A stretch of 32,709 nt of DNA from Candidatus Falkowbacteria bacterium RIFOXYD12_FULL_34_57 (GCA_001780285.1 MFGN01000022.1:1-32709); one strand, 5' to 3'; numbered from the stretch's first letter, positions 25,001-32,280 are shown. Translations and numbers: made by a program. Notes: generated by a model not told the origin, from the letters alone.

Positions 25001-28000
25001 CAATTGCTGTGTAATATTTTCCGCATAACCGGAATTTGCCCACTCCGGGAAAAAGAAATATTGCATATTGCCCTGCGTGCCGCCATTCGCGCATTCAAAA
25101 TGAAATGTCTCACTATCTACATCATATCCCTGGATGTTTACATTCGGATCCAAATCAACCGCATTATTACCGTCATTGCCGTCAAACATCTTAAACCAGC
25201 TATCCAGGCGATAAGTAGATGTAGCATATGACGGAAATTCCGGAATTTCCATATGATAATCATAAATAGGACAAGTGCTGTTTCTAGTGCAACCACTGAC
25301 ACTGTTTTGCATAGTACCGCTATCATCCGGAGTAGGAGCTGTATCTGTTGAAGCCAAAGGATAAACAACAGTATTGGTTACATTAGAGGAATCAGCATCA
25401 TAGGTATAGGTAATATACAGAACAGCTCGAGCGCTTGCTATAGATGTTTTAGTAGTGCCATTTTTTATATTATACCCAAACTGCGCCTCAAGCTCAGTAT
25501 TACCGCCGGTATAACTAGCTAAATCAGTCTCGTTTGTTACATCAAGAAGCAGGCGCAAATGATTACTCTCAAGTTCGTCATAAGCCAGGATATTACTATT
25601 ATCATCCAAAACCTGTCCATTACCCGTGCCAAAAGCACTGCAAAATTCATCACACGCATCAAAACCGAGCTTATATCCTGTATAGTTTCCACCGGTAGAG
25701 TTATATGCCTCTATTTGGGTTTCAAGAAATACAAAAGCGTTTTTTATCTCTACTCCGGTTTCAGCCAAACGAAAATTAAAACTATTAAATACATTATTGT
25801 CATTAGTGTTTTGTCCCGCTGTAGCCCCGCCGTTGTAAGTGCCGGCCATAAACATCACCGTGCGCGCTCTTTTGCTAACCGCGTCCGAGGCTATCTGCCA
25901 ATTTCTATATTCTGTAAAATTAATTTTTTTCTCACCAATAATAAAATCTTTTATGGTTTCCATGATTCCACTTGAACTGGCACTAGTTTCTACTTTTGAG
26001 ATTCCCGAAAAGTGCGCCGGACCAAGCAAGTAAAATTCAGGTGAATTATCCGGAGCATCAAAAGTATATTGAATCTCTATTTCATCTCCCTCTAAAAACT
26101 CTACATCTCTCCAAAACAACTTCTTCTGACCGTCAATCAGCACTTCCTCAAATTCATAATTCGACCCAAAAGGATCTCTTTCGTTATTATTTATAATTTT
26201 TAATTCGTAATTTTTAATTTTAAATCCGTCAGGAACCGATTCTACAAAATCACCCTTAAAATTCGTATTAGCTAAAATATTTAAAGTCATACTATAATCT
26301 GATTTAGGGTTGATTCTGGTCGGCCCCACACGCTCTACTTCTAAATCTAATTTTTTCTTAACAATTAAATTTTCCATTATAATTTTTGCTCCTGCTGAAG
26401 TGCTGGCAGTCAAAGTAATCTCATATTCCCCGGCCGCATCTAAATTGTAATACGCAAAATAATCAGGGGTACTAATCACATTATCTTTAGCGCATGCCGG
26501 ATTACTGGTAATCAAATTGTTAAAAGAAGAAAGGGTAATAGTGTCACCATTAGGATTATTAATTTTTAAACTCAAACTTGCATCACAAACAGTGTGCCCA
26601 TTGTCATCCAAAACTGCCATTTGAATATAGGCTTTCTCGTCCTGCAAATAAACAGACTTATTAAAATTCATAGCCAGTACACCCCAGCTGAAACTCTGTT
26701 TAAGCTCCAAAACCTCCTCTTCGTCGCCGGAACTGTCTGTAATTATAAATTTAATAGTATACTTGCCCGGCTTTAACTCTTTCATCTCCGGCAGGCGAAT
26801 TTCAAACTCGCCGTCTTCTTCAAAAATAAAAGTTAAAAGCTCTCCCACTTCTCTTCCGCTACTATCAACAAGGCGGGCTTCAATATTTATATCTTTCCAA
26901 AAATTAGACACCCCAATAATCTCACCCAAGGTGTCCCAAATCCTATTTTCATTTTTGTTGTATCTAAATCGAAGCACACCCTCTTCCCCAACTTGAAAAA
27001 CAAGCTTTTCCGACAAAAGATCCAAAGCCTCTTCCCATCTTTGACGCTTGTCTATTTTTTCTATATCACTTCCCGGTTCATATTCAGCTTCTACCCACAC
27101 GCTATCCAAAAAAGCTGTAAAAATACTTTCCTCATCCACCAGGCCTTCAAATTTAATTTTCAATCCTTCAACTTTCTCCCAGGAATCAAGAAACGGAGCA
27201 TCATAATCAAAATATCCTCCGTTAATTACATTTGACAAAGTATTAAGCGACAGCTCATCCAGCTTTTCCCAAACACGATCATTCGTGCCGCTAGCAGAAT
27301 CAACCGAATACCAAACAATGATTTTAGCATCCATGGTAACGGGGCCATTTCCTTCTTGGGCTTGCGCATCCCTGACCTTTATTAATTTATTTATCAAGCT
27401 CATCCTATCTGATCCGTCCGCATCACTCGGTCCACTAACCTCAACTTCGACATCTTGCTCTTCTGCTTCAATAACTTCCACGTTAGAATCAATAATCACT
27501 TCATCATTTTTCGGTTCATCCCCATTTCTGTTAATTTCTATAATATTCAATTCTTCACCGGCTACCTCCACTACATTTTCTTCACCAATCCCAAAAACAG
27601 TATCCTCAATCTGCCCATCACGTAGAGACTCGCCATGCCTGCCCGCCGAATTGGAGGGGCGAGTCTCTACATTGGATGAAATATATGAATCAGACGAAGA
27701 TGAAATTTGTTCACTATAATTTTTATCCCCTATGTCACCCTGAACGCCAGTGAAGGATTCCGCCCGCCCGCCGAATTGGAGGGTTGATGATGCATTATCG
27801 GTAATTTCACGAGATTCTTCACTATCACTCGGAATGACGTTGGAAAATGTACTTGATTTTTGATTATTATCACCACTTTCAACAGGTTTGACGAAGTCAA
27901 ACCCGCTTTCCATCGCAAAAGAAAACTTAATTTTAGCACTTTTAAATTCACCCAAATCTTCCAAGGTATTAATATCGGGAGAAAGTATCTCCTGCGCTGT

Positions 28001-28939
28001 CGCTATCATTTTCAGAATAGGATTATAAGCGTTGATAAAATTTTTAACTTTATCCATAAAAGATGTCTTTTCGTCAATAATTTCAACCTCCATATCGTCA
28101 TTCGGCTCTACTAAATCATTATTCGGTTCTTCATGTAGAGACGCATTGCCATGCGTCTCTACAGTATCAGTATTCTGATCTTCGTTTTCTGATGAACCTG
28201 TAGAAATATCATTACTTTTTATCTTTTCAATCAATTCTCGTATATCGATTTCTTCCTCTAATAATAATGTGGAAGTAGAAATATTAATATCATTTATACT
28301 GCCGATATCAAGATCTCCCACATCATCAGTAGAACTCTCTAATTTCCAATTTTCAATTTCCAATTTCCCAATATCTACATTCTCCAATTCTTTCTCAATC
28401 TCCTCCTGAGTTAAATCCGTATCTTCGTACATATCCGCACCACCCTCCGGCGCTTCCCATTCTTCATCACTCTGGATACCCGCCTCTTTCTCTACAAAAG
28501 ATTCCTTAGAAGAAGATAAAAACATAAAATCCGACAAAACTAAACTAAAATTTCCGCCAGAATAAACAGCGCTGGTCTCCTCTGAAAAAGAAAACATAGT
28601 AGCATGCTCTGATACTTCCGCTTCCCCCAGCGCCCGTTCCTGATTCCACCACCCCTTGTTGGCATTTATATTATTATCTACAACCCCGGAAGAGGCGTAG
28701 AGATTAATAGTTCTACTTCTTCCCACCAAAGCGCTAATCGTTCCATTAAATAAATCAATTGGAGAATATCCGGTAAAAATATACAAAACAAAAATAAAAC
28801 CAAAAAACAAAGAAAAAACTTTTTTATAACCAAAAATAAATCCCGCTTTTTTTGGCGCAACAAACTTGGCAAAAAAATGCGGGATTTTTTTAAAATATTT
28901 TTGGTTGTTTCCTATTCGGTTGTCTTGCGAGTTACGCAT
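22064..28939 (-). CDS. Large modular surface protein, 2291 aa, possibly C-terminally truncated
   Basis: This is a predicted membrane-anchored or exported adhesin-like protein. A long basic n-region precedes a hydrophobic segment at ~41-57. Residues ~120-560 are acidic and low in complexity and include repeat-encoded pieces. Residues ~600-1016 hold the MG-like region shared with the 4841-aa protein (WGVLAMNFNKSVYL, VERVGPTRI, WQIASDAVS). Residues ~1016-1640 are two related beta-rich modules. Two Asp-rich modules (DPTLDEADGNITADYG, DPTLDETDANVTADFG) alternate with two FN3 domains to ~2127. The protein ends FPFVKQIHYRWRNNDGGE. From family memory, HYRWRNDDGSE normally opens a further domain, so the end looks cut. 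The shared QEAGDY C-terminal module is missing. It starts 68 bp after the membrane HTH gene and lacks a ribosome site. It lies upstream of the 4841-aa gene on the same strand. Confidence 0.9.
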   Translation of the reverse strand: MRNSQDNRIGNNQKYFKKIPHFFAKFVAPKKAGFIFGYKKVFSLFFGFIFVLYIFTGYSPIDLFNGTISALVGRSRTINLYASSGVVDNNINANKGWWNQERALGEAEVSEHATMFSFSEETSAVYSGGNFSLVLSDFMFLSSSKESFVEKEAGIQSDEEWEAPEGGADMYEDTDLTQEEIEKELENVDIGKLEIENWKLESSTDDVGDLDIGSINDINISTSTLLLEEEIDIRELIEKIKSNDISTGSSENEDQNTDTVETHGNASLHEEPNNDLVEPNDDMEVEIIDEKTSFMDKVKNFINAYNPILKMIATAQEILSPDINTLEDLGEFKSAKIKFSFAMESGFDFVKPVESGDNNQKSSTFSNVIPSDSEESREITDNASSTLQFGGRAESFTGVQGDIGDKNYSEQISSSSDSYISSNVETRPSNSAGRHGESLRDGQIEDTVFGIGEENVVEVAGEELNIIEINRNGDEPKNDEVIIDSNVEVIEAEEQDVEVEVSGPSDADGSDRMSLINKLIKVRDAQAQEGNGPVTMDAKIIVWYSVDSASGTNDRVWEKLDELSLNTLSNVINGGYFDYDAPFLDSWEKVEGLKIKFEGLVDEESIFTAFLDSVWVEAEYEPGSDIEKIDKRQRWEEALDLLSEKLVFQVGEEGVLRFRYNKNENRIWDTLGEIIGVSNFWKDINIEARLVDSSGREVGELLTFIFEEDGEFEIRLPEMKELKPGKYTIKFIITDSSGDEEEVLELKQSFSWGVLAMNFNKSVYLQDEKAYIQMAVLDDNGHTVCDASLSLKINNPNGDTITLSSFNNLITSNPACAKDNVISTPDYFAYYNLDAAGEYEITLTASTSAGAKIIMENLIVKKKLDLEVERVGPTRINPKSDYSMTLNILANTNFKGDFVESVPDGFKIKNYELKIINNNERDPFGSNYEFEEVLIDGQKKLFWRDVEFLEGDEIEIQYTFDAPDNSPEFYLLGPAHFSGISKVETSASSSGIMETIKDFIIGEKKINFTEYRNWQIASDAVSKRARTVMFMAGTYNGGATAGQNTNDNNVFNSFNFRLAETGVEIKNAFVFLETQIEAYNSTGGNYTGYKLGFDACDEFCSAFGTGNGQVLDDNSNILAYDELESNHLRLLLDVTNETDLASYTGGNTELEAQFGYNIKNGTTKTSIASARAVLYITYTYDADSSNVTNTVVYPLASTDTAPTPDDSGTMQNSVSGCTRNSTCPIYDYHMEIPEFPSYATSTYRLDSWFKMFDGNDGNNAVDLDPNVNIQGYDVDSETFHFECANGGTQGNMQYFFFPEWANSGYAENITQQLEFYINTGTNYAVGGEVYETYIASSSAATSTKTVSFPLGVINNGNTTALTFKDVDVYFPENGSGSGKVRIKKAWFRIIDHHYNNGAWTTTVSSKVGANATSSSYVYNYNGGGTVPRPTYNIVHIIPSTDYAELQGANSASPKTVRLNITQSSVTFGGISAELMITYVYDNDNSEGYLTSLNIFAGQSSEAPATSTTFSTIYSVFPENAGKTVYAGGIWAYFLNSDSAGDVAAGGYFGLDANISTGVPVCSPDYWAQPDAINSSAEIYKDVTSALDATDNQSYTTCYVSDDTALIPQTDGAKMNGILTYTYGWENTAPTSTLISAIQKIDGTGVVDIAIEVDDLDGHEVTAKLEFATGTSCVFIPSGDPTLDEADGNITADYGDPYIENDNEYQIGTVDAYIQTASGSNTVFFDWQSKADLGSVEGDYCLRLIANDLFSDQATPATTTVYIDNINPTAPEPLSLNSRTGTSLTLNFGATSTETNFKEYKIYYKVMDGTAPRETDSILASSTDENLGDILFNDEATTTITSGLVASTTYSIAIWVYDWYGNKASSSFVNITTNDAPTGIFNKATTKQRQNGSGIVDISFDADDANNHDTLKAKIEYATSSNCNFTTPLDPTLDETDANVTADFGDPDLNNNWEYQIGTSGAWILTSPGENTIEADWFSKTDEPEADGTYCLRLTVNDRFDNQLILATTTLTLDNTAPTSTGSLLQGKVTTNSITILYATTTPGQDTNEPAVDAYKIFYKQGISGVTEGGVGMTEVDNTNLNAYDYNSATSTLVTGLTQNTWYVFNIWTYDVYGNKASATEVAIKTNATISNVSLTFTNAFATSSADNIVMAGSGTEYNFRAVVTETNGWYAISSTTLRLADKSDNASPYDDLKFYWNQTTDEFYESGNDILNVATLSGNSTSSCAVNTCILDFKIIFNKNFASTSVEYSAELSSGNDIGIIDNDSYADFYQVTFPFVKQIHYRWRNNDGGE
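27622..27670. repeat. Nested palindromic repeat in coding frame
   Basis: GTAGAGACTCGCC (27622-27634) pairs with 27658-27670. The loop contains the core GCCCGCCGAATTGGAGG (27641-27657) found in the other repeat family. Here the core is read in a different frame (PSNSAGRHG) from the LQFGG reading in the other two genic copies. Confidence 0.85.
27734..27838. repeat. 105-bp palindromic repeat in coding frame
   Basis: The arms are GTCACCCTGAACGCCAGTG… and …CACTATCACTCGGAATGAC, with the core GCCCGCCGAATTGGAGG at 27766-27782. It is 35 codons long and is read as VIPSDSEESREI…STLQFGGRAESF in the 2291-aa protein. It is homologous to 21492-21593 and, like that element, is followed by a GTAGAGAC-family palindrome. 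Confidence 0.85.
28135..28162. repeat. Third GTAGAGACGC palindrome in coding frame
   Basis: GTAGAGACGCAT (28135-28146) pairs with ATGCGTCTCTAC (28151-28162) around TGCC. It is read in frame as VETHGNASLHE in the acidic region of the 2291-aa protein. Confidence 0.85.
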
Positions 28940-28949
28940 GGGGATGTGT

Positions 28950-28966
28950 GAATCTATAAAAGATTC
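28950..28966. promoter_or_regulatory. Small hairpin or operator just before the 2291-aa gene
   Basis: GAATCT (28950-28955) and AGATTC (28961-28966) are perfect arms around 5 nt, ending 10 bp from the start codon, where a ribosome site would be expected but none is seen. It could be an RNA hairpin affecting translation or a protein site. Confidence 0.35.
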
Positions 28967-29007
28967 AATAACAGCAAAACTTAGTTAAACTAATTAAGGC
29001 AAAATAA

Positions 29008-29436
29008 TTAGTAAGTGATTGTATTTTTATTTTGTTCTATAATTTTTGTTTTTGTTTGCACAATATTTGAATTATCAAATATTAAATATAAAAAATAAAA
29101 ACTTAAAAGAAAAAAACTGATAATCACCACCAAGAGAATCGGCAAGGCGGTTTTAAAAGTCTTAAAAAACAACCTTATAATATCTAATTCCATAAAAACT
29201 TGTCTCTTTTTACTAAAAATTTTATCTTTTAAGCTAACTTTTTGATTATTACTCTTTCCTTTATTTTTATAGTCCAAAACAGCTTCTTTTGTAGTCATCC
29301 AAGCCACATTGCAATACACTTGTTTTCCAGGAATTTTACCTGATCGAATCAATTGGCCCACATAATCCGAAGAATATCCAGAAATCTCAGCCGCTTCCTT
29401 TAAAGATATTAAATTTTTGTCATTATTTAATTCCAT
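29008..29436 (-). CDS. Membrane-anchored HTH regulator (142 aa)
   Basis: This is a likely DNA-binding protein tethered to the membrane. Residues ~10-55 form an excisionase/HTH_17-type helix-turn-helix: ISLKEAAEISGYSSDYVGQL, then IRSGKIPGKQV and WMTTKEAVLDY. A basic linker (~58-80) leads to one hydrophobic segment at ~98-120 (PILLVVIISFFLLSFYFLYL) and a short outer tail. The HTH would face the cytoplasm. The start is well supported: AGAAGGA lies 5 nt upstream of the ATG. The gene is first in line with the 2291-aa gene (68 bp on) and then the 4841-aa gene, so it may regulate them. Three phased palindromes upstream are its likely target or its controller's target. No effector domain is visible. 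Confidence 0.87.
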   Translation of the reverse strand: MELNNDKNLISLKEAAEISGYSSDYVGQLIRSGKIPGKQVYCNVAWMTTKEAVLDYKNKGKSNNQKVSLKDKIFSKKRQVFMELDIIRLFFKTFKTALPILLVVIISFFLLSFYFLYLIFDNSNIVQTKTKIIEQNKNTITY

Positions 29437-29531
29437 TTTATCCTTCTGTTATCCTGGAAAGTATGTAGTAATAGCGGAATACTTATCCGGGATCCATTCC
29501 GTAAATTTCAGGAAATAGATATTTAATCGTA

Positions 29532-29559
29532 AATATACTAAAACTATTAATTTACCCAA
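29532..29559 (-). promoter_or_regulatory. Candidate downstream promoter of the HTH-giant protein unit
   Basis: On the minus strand TTGGGT (29554-29559) and TATATT (29532-29537) are 16 bp apart. If this is the active promoter, the three palindromes sit upstream of it, centred near -51, -94 and -136, as in an activator array. A better -10 lies farther upstream at 29687-29692. Confidence 0.3.
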
Positions 29560-29568
29560 TATTAGCTA

Positions 29569-29583
29569 TCTCGACCCTCGATA
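29569..29583. promoter_or_regulatory. Operator-like palindrome, site 1
   Basis: TCTCGA-CCC-TCGATA. It is the first of three copies of a TMTCGA-N3-TCGAKA pattern and is centred at 29576. I saw no fourth copy when reading the other spacers. Confidence 0.6.
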
Positions 29584-29611
29584 TATTAAATTTCCTTTAT
29601 TTTTTAATGTT

Positions 29612-29626
29612 TCTCGATAGTCGAGA
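29612..29626. promoter_or_regulatory. Operator-like palindrome, site 2 (perfect)
   Basis: TCTCGA-TAG-TCGAGA. The perfect arms extend to 9 bp (29609-29617 and 29621-29629). It is centred at 29619, 43 bp from site 1. Confidence 0.65.
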
Positions 29627-29653
29627 AACAACTTTTTATAGATTTTTACCAAA

Positions 29654-29668
29654 TATCGAGCCTCGAGA
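29654..29668. promoter_or_regulatory. Operator-like palindrome, site 3
   Basis: TATCGA-GCC-TCGAGA. It is centred at 29661, 42 bp from site 2, so all three sites lie on about the same face of the helix. Confidence 0.6.
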
Positions 29669-29686
29669 TTTTTAATTTATGATTTT

Positions 29687-29716
29687 ATTATACCACTTTA
29701 TATCATAAAAAATCAA
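29687..29716 (-). promoter_or_regulatory. Promoter of the membrane-anchored HTH gene
   Basis: On the minus strand a perfect TATAAT (29687-29692) with a TGG extension is preceded at 18 bp by TTGATT (29711-29716). Transcription would start near 29680, placing the three palindromes at about +13 to +112 in a ~240-nt leader. Between 29437 and 29987 I see no gene. Confidence 0.55.
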
Positions 29717-29945
29717 ATTATAAAACCAACTAATAATCTTCCTTTCTTTTCTTCTTTTTAAATTAATATTAGCCAAAGTTATCTAAAATTCGCTTATTTT
29801 AAAAAATACTATCAACACTCTTTCCACAAACAAAAGAAAATTAATAATTTTTTTGTTTTTATTAATAAAAATGTGGATAAATCAACAAGAAAAGCCTGAA
29901 AAGCTTTTTGAAATCTCCACCCAAGGGGGAAAATTCCTATACAAT

Positions 29946-29976
29946 AAAAAAAGACGATCATTTTGACCGTTTTTTT
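29946..29976 (-). terminator. Intrinsic terminator of the DHH phosphoesterase gene
   Basis: On the minus strand A-rich sequence, then CGGTCA, a three-A loop and TGATCG (one G-U pair) are followed by TCTTTTTTT. It lies just after the stop codon at 29988 and separates the housekeeping genes from the surface-protein unit. Confidence 0.75.
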
Positions 29977-29987
29977 ATTAGTTTTAA

Positions 29988-30986
29988 TTATAAATTTTGA
30001 TCTGCAAATTTATATAAATCCTGTTTTACCTCCTCAAGTGTTTTTCCAAAAACATCGCAACCGGCAGCCAGTGGATGTCCGCCGCCGCCAGGATATCTAT
30101 GAGTAAATTTATTTACAGCTATACCGCCCTTAGAGCGAAGACTAAGCCGAAATTGATTATTTTTTGGATTTTCCGGATCAATCTTAATGGCCTGAATCTG
30201 AACCGTGATTTTTACACCGTCGATTGATCTTAGTCTTGAGTGAATATTTATTTTGATTTCTTCCGGCTCAAAATTTAAACCGGCAATAGTTTCCGGATCC
30301 AGATAAACAAGGGCTAAACTTTTATAATGCTCTCTTTTTGTATAAATCATGCCCCACAAATCTATTTTATCCCTGTCTATCGGTGTATTCATACACTCTT
30401 TTATCCATTCTACATCCACACCATAAGACAGAAGCTTAGAACAAACAAAAAAAGTTCTGGAGCTAACCTTGTAATTAAACGATCCTGTATCAGAATTAAT
30501 ACCCGTATACAAACAATTAGCAATATCCAGATTAATAAATCTTTCTTCCATTAGACCAAAGATTAATTCGCAGGTGGATGATGCTTGATCATCAATAATA
30601 TTTAAATTGCCGAACAAGTCATTGTCTTCATGGTGGTCTATATTGATAAGATATTTTGCCCCCTTCAGATCTTCGGCAATTCTTCCGACCCGGGAAATAG
30701 CACCATTATCCAAAATAAAAACTGCGTCAAAACTTGAAATATCAGAAATACTAGACACCATACAATTTGAATAAGGCAGGAATCCAAACTTAGATTCAAA
30801 AATATTGCCCCTCTCATTGTAAACCGTGACATTCTTTCCTAGTCTTATCAAATAAAGAGCCCACGCTAAACCGGATGATATAGTATCAAAATCCGGACCC
30901 GCATGAGTCACGATTAAAAAATTATTTCCCTCTCTAACCTTCTTGTGAACCTTAACTCGCTTTTCTGCATACTCTTCTGCATTCAT
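29988..30986 (-). CDS. DHH/DHHA1 phosphoesterase (NrnA-like)
   Basis: This is a manganese-dependent phosphoesterase of the DHH family. The closest characterised relatives degrade nanoRNA and 3'-phosphoadenosine phosphate. Counted from the upstream Met at 31004, the metal-binding motifs are H34-D38-D40 (THAGPDFDTISS), D99 (FILDNG), D123-H124-H125 (NIDHHED) and D172 (INSDTGSF). The DHHA1 substrate loop GGGGHPLAAG is at 306-315. Length (332-338 aa) fits the family. I prefer Met7 (30986) because AAAGGA lies 9 nt ahead of it, inside the longer reading, while the ATG at 31004 has no ribosome site. It is a soluble cytoplasmic enzyme lying downstream of rlmN on the same strand. Motif I reads HAGPDFD rather than the common HxNPDGD. 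Exact substrate is not decided by sequence. Confidence 0.92.
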   Translation of the reverse strand: MNAEEYAEKRVKVHKKVREGNNFLIVTHAGPDFDTISSGLAWALYLIRLGKNVTVYNERGNIFESKFGFLPYSNCMVSSISDISSFDAVFILDNGAISRVGRIAEDLKGAKYLINIDHHEDNDLFGNLNIIDDQASSTCELIFGLMEERFINLDIANCLYTGINSDTGSFNYKVSSRTFFVCSKLLSYGVDVEWIKECMNTPIDRDKIDLWGMIYTKREHYKSLALVYLDPETIAGLNFEPEEIKINIHSRLRSIDGVKITVQIQAIKIDPENPKNNQFRLSLRSKGGIAVNKFTHRYPGGGGHPLAAGCDVFGKTLEEVKQDLYKFADQNL

Positions 30987-31096
30987 TGGTAATAATCCTT
31001 TCATTAAAATATTATGTTGTTAAAATATCAATTAAATTTATAATCAAATTACATTATTTATAAAAAGTAATAAAATCTAATTACAAATATCTTTTG

Positions 31097-31144
31097 TGAT
31101 TCCCGCGATCTATCCGCCGAATTGAAAGAAAACAGGAATGACGG
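31097..31144. repeat. Degenerate palindromic repeat in the rlmN-DHH spacer
   Basis: GTGATTCCCGC (31097-31107) and CAGGAATGAC (31133-31142) are the outer parts of an imperfect palindrome. The core CCGCCGAATTG (31114-31124) matches the core of the three copies within the giant genes. This copy lies between genes, the usual site for such elements. I see no terminator in the remainder of 30987-31192. Confidence 0.65.
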
Positions 31145-31192
31145 ATAAATTGTTAAATTTATAATTTATTTAAATGCTTAAATGTTAATATG

Positions 31193-32200
31193 CTAAAATG
31201 ATTTAAGCTGCCCGCACGCCCCCACCACCTCACCACCGAAGCTTTTGCGAATTGTAGTGCTTATATGATTTTTTTCCAAAAAATCTTTAAATTTTTCCTG
31301 TGTTTCTCCGGAACTCGCCTTAAACTCCGCAAGCGTTTTATTATAAGCTATCAAGTTGACATGAATCAAATGGCGCTTGTCAAAACTTTGTATATAACGC
31401 GCCAATTCCCGCGCATCCTCTCCTTGATCATTAAAATTATCAAGCATCACATATTCAAAAAAAACTTTTCTATTGGTAATGCTCAAATAATATTCTATTG
31501 CTTTTTTAATTCTATTTAAATTATATCTTTCGTTAATACCAGCAAGCTCTTCCCTTTTTTGATTATTTGCGCTATGTATTGAAACCGCTAAATTTATTTG
31601 CGGAAACTCTTTGGCAAGGGCGCGAATTCCTTCAGTAACTCCAATAGTAGAAATAGAGATATGTCTGGAACCAAAACCAAACTTATCCTTATCAAGAAGT
31701 GTCTCTATTGCTTTTTTTGCCTCTTCCCAATTTAAAAATGGTTCTCCCATTCCCATAAAAACAATTCTATCAATTTTTGCGTCTTCCTTCTTTAAAATTC
31801 GTGCAAACAATAAAATCTGATTGATTATTTCTTCTGCTTGCAAATTTCGCTTGAATCCAGACTGTCCGGTAGCACAGAAAACACAACCGATAGGACATCC
31901 CGCCTGCGAAGAAATACAAGCCGTATTTTTACCTTGTTTATTGCGCATCAAAACTGCCTCAATTTGCTCACCGTCATTCAATCTTATAATCGCTTTTTTT
32001 GTATTTCCGCCGTTATCACTCATAATCTCGGCGTTAATTTTTAATGGATAATTTTCTTTTAAATTAGCAACCAAATTTTTTGGTAAATTTGAAACATCAC
32101 CCCAATTATCTACAAACTGCTTATAAACAGCATCTTGTATTTGCTTAAACCGAAAACGAGGTTCTTTTTCTAATATTGTAGATAAATTTTTTAAATTCAT
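31193..32200 (-). CDS. rlmN: 23S rRNA (adenine-2503-C2)-methyltransferase RlmN
   Basis: This radical SAM enzyme methylates C2 of A2503 in 23S rRNA, and RlmN enzymes also act on A37 of some tRNAs. Counted from the upstream Met at 32221, the iron-sulfur cysteines are C109, C113 and C116 (CPIGCVFC). GMGEP is at 157-161 and SIHSAN at 214-219. The two catalytic cysteines are C102 (NTACISSQAGC, equivalent to E. coli C118) and C336 (VGACGQL, equivalent to C355). The protein is shorter than the 384-aa E. coli enzyme but has all key residues. I choose Met8 (32200): a near-perfect promoter places its -10 box over codons 2-4 of the longer reading, so the mRNA should start almost at Met8 and be nearly leaderless. 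The gene stops at TAG. Confidence 0.96.
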   Translation of the reverse strand: MNLKNLSTILEKEPRFRFKQIQDAVYKQFVDNWGDVSNLPKNLVANLKENYPLKINAEIMSDNGGNTKKAIIRLNDGEQIEAVLMRNKQGKNTACISSQAGCPIGCVFCATGQSGFKRNLQAEEIINQILLFARILKKEDAKIDRIVFMGMGEPFLNWEEAKKAIETLLDKDKFGFGSRHISISTIGVTEGIRALAKEFPQINLAVSIHSANNQKREELAGINERYNLNRIKKAIEYYLSITNRKVFFEYVMLDNFNDQGEDARELARYIQSFDKRHLIHVNLIAYNKTLAEFKASSGETQEKFKDFLEKNHISTTIRKSFGGEVVGACGQLKSF

Positions 32201-32211
32201 ATCAATTAAAA

Positions 32212-32240
32212 AGTATAGCATTTTTTTATTATTTTGTCAA
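32212..32240 (-). promoter_or_regulatory. Promoter of rlmN
   Basis: On the minus strand TTGACA (32235-32240) and TATACT (32212-32217) are exactly 17 bp apart, giving 6/6 and 5/6 matches. The start point should fall near 32205, about 5 nt before the ATG at 32200. Confidence 0.8.
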
Positions 32241-32280
32241 ATATTTAAGGTTTGTAAAGGTTTTAAAGTTTTAATAATTT

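Noticed and set aside
24761-25231. 156-codon plus-strand ORF
   Set aside because: It lies fully opposite the 2291-aa gene, has no ribosome site, and its translation lacks any recognisable pattern.
7191-28939. Alternative genetic code with UGA read as glycine
   Set aside because: No gene ends in TGA, which raised the question, but very long frames stay open with TGA as stop, which is not expected if UGA were a glycine codon.
158-29880. Replication origin from three consensus DnaA boxes (158-166, 6567-6575, 29872-29880)
   Set aside because: The boxes are kilobases apart with no dnaA, dnaN or clustered sites.
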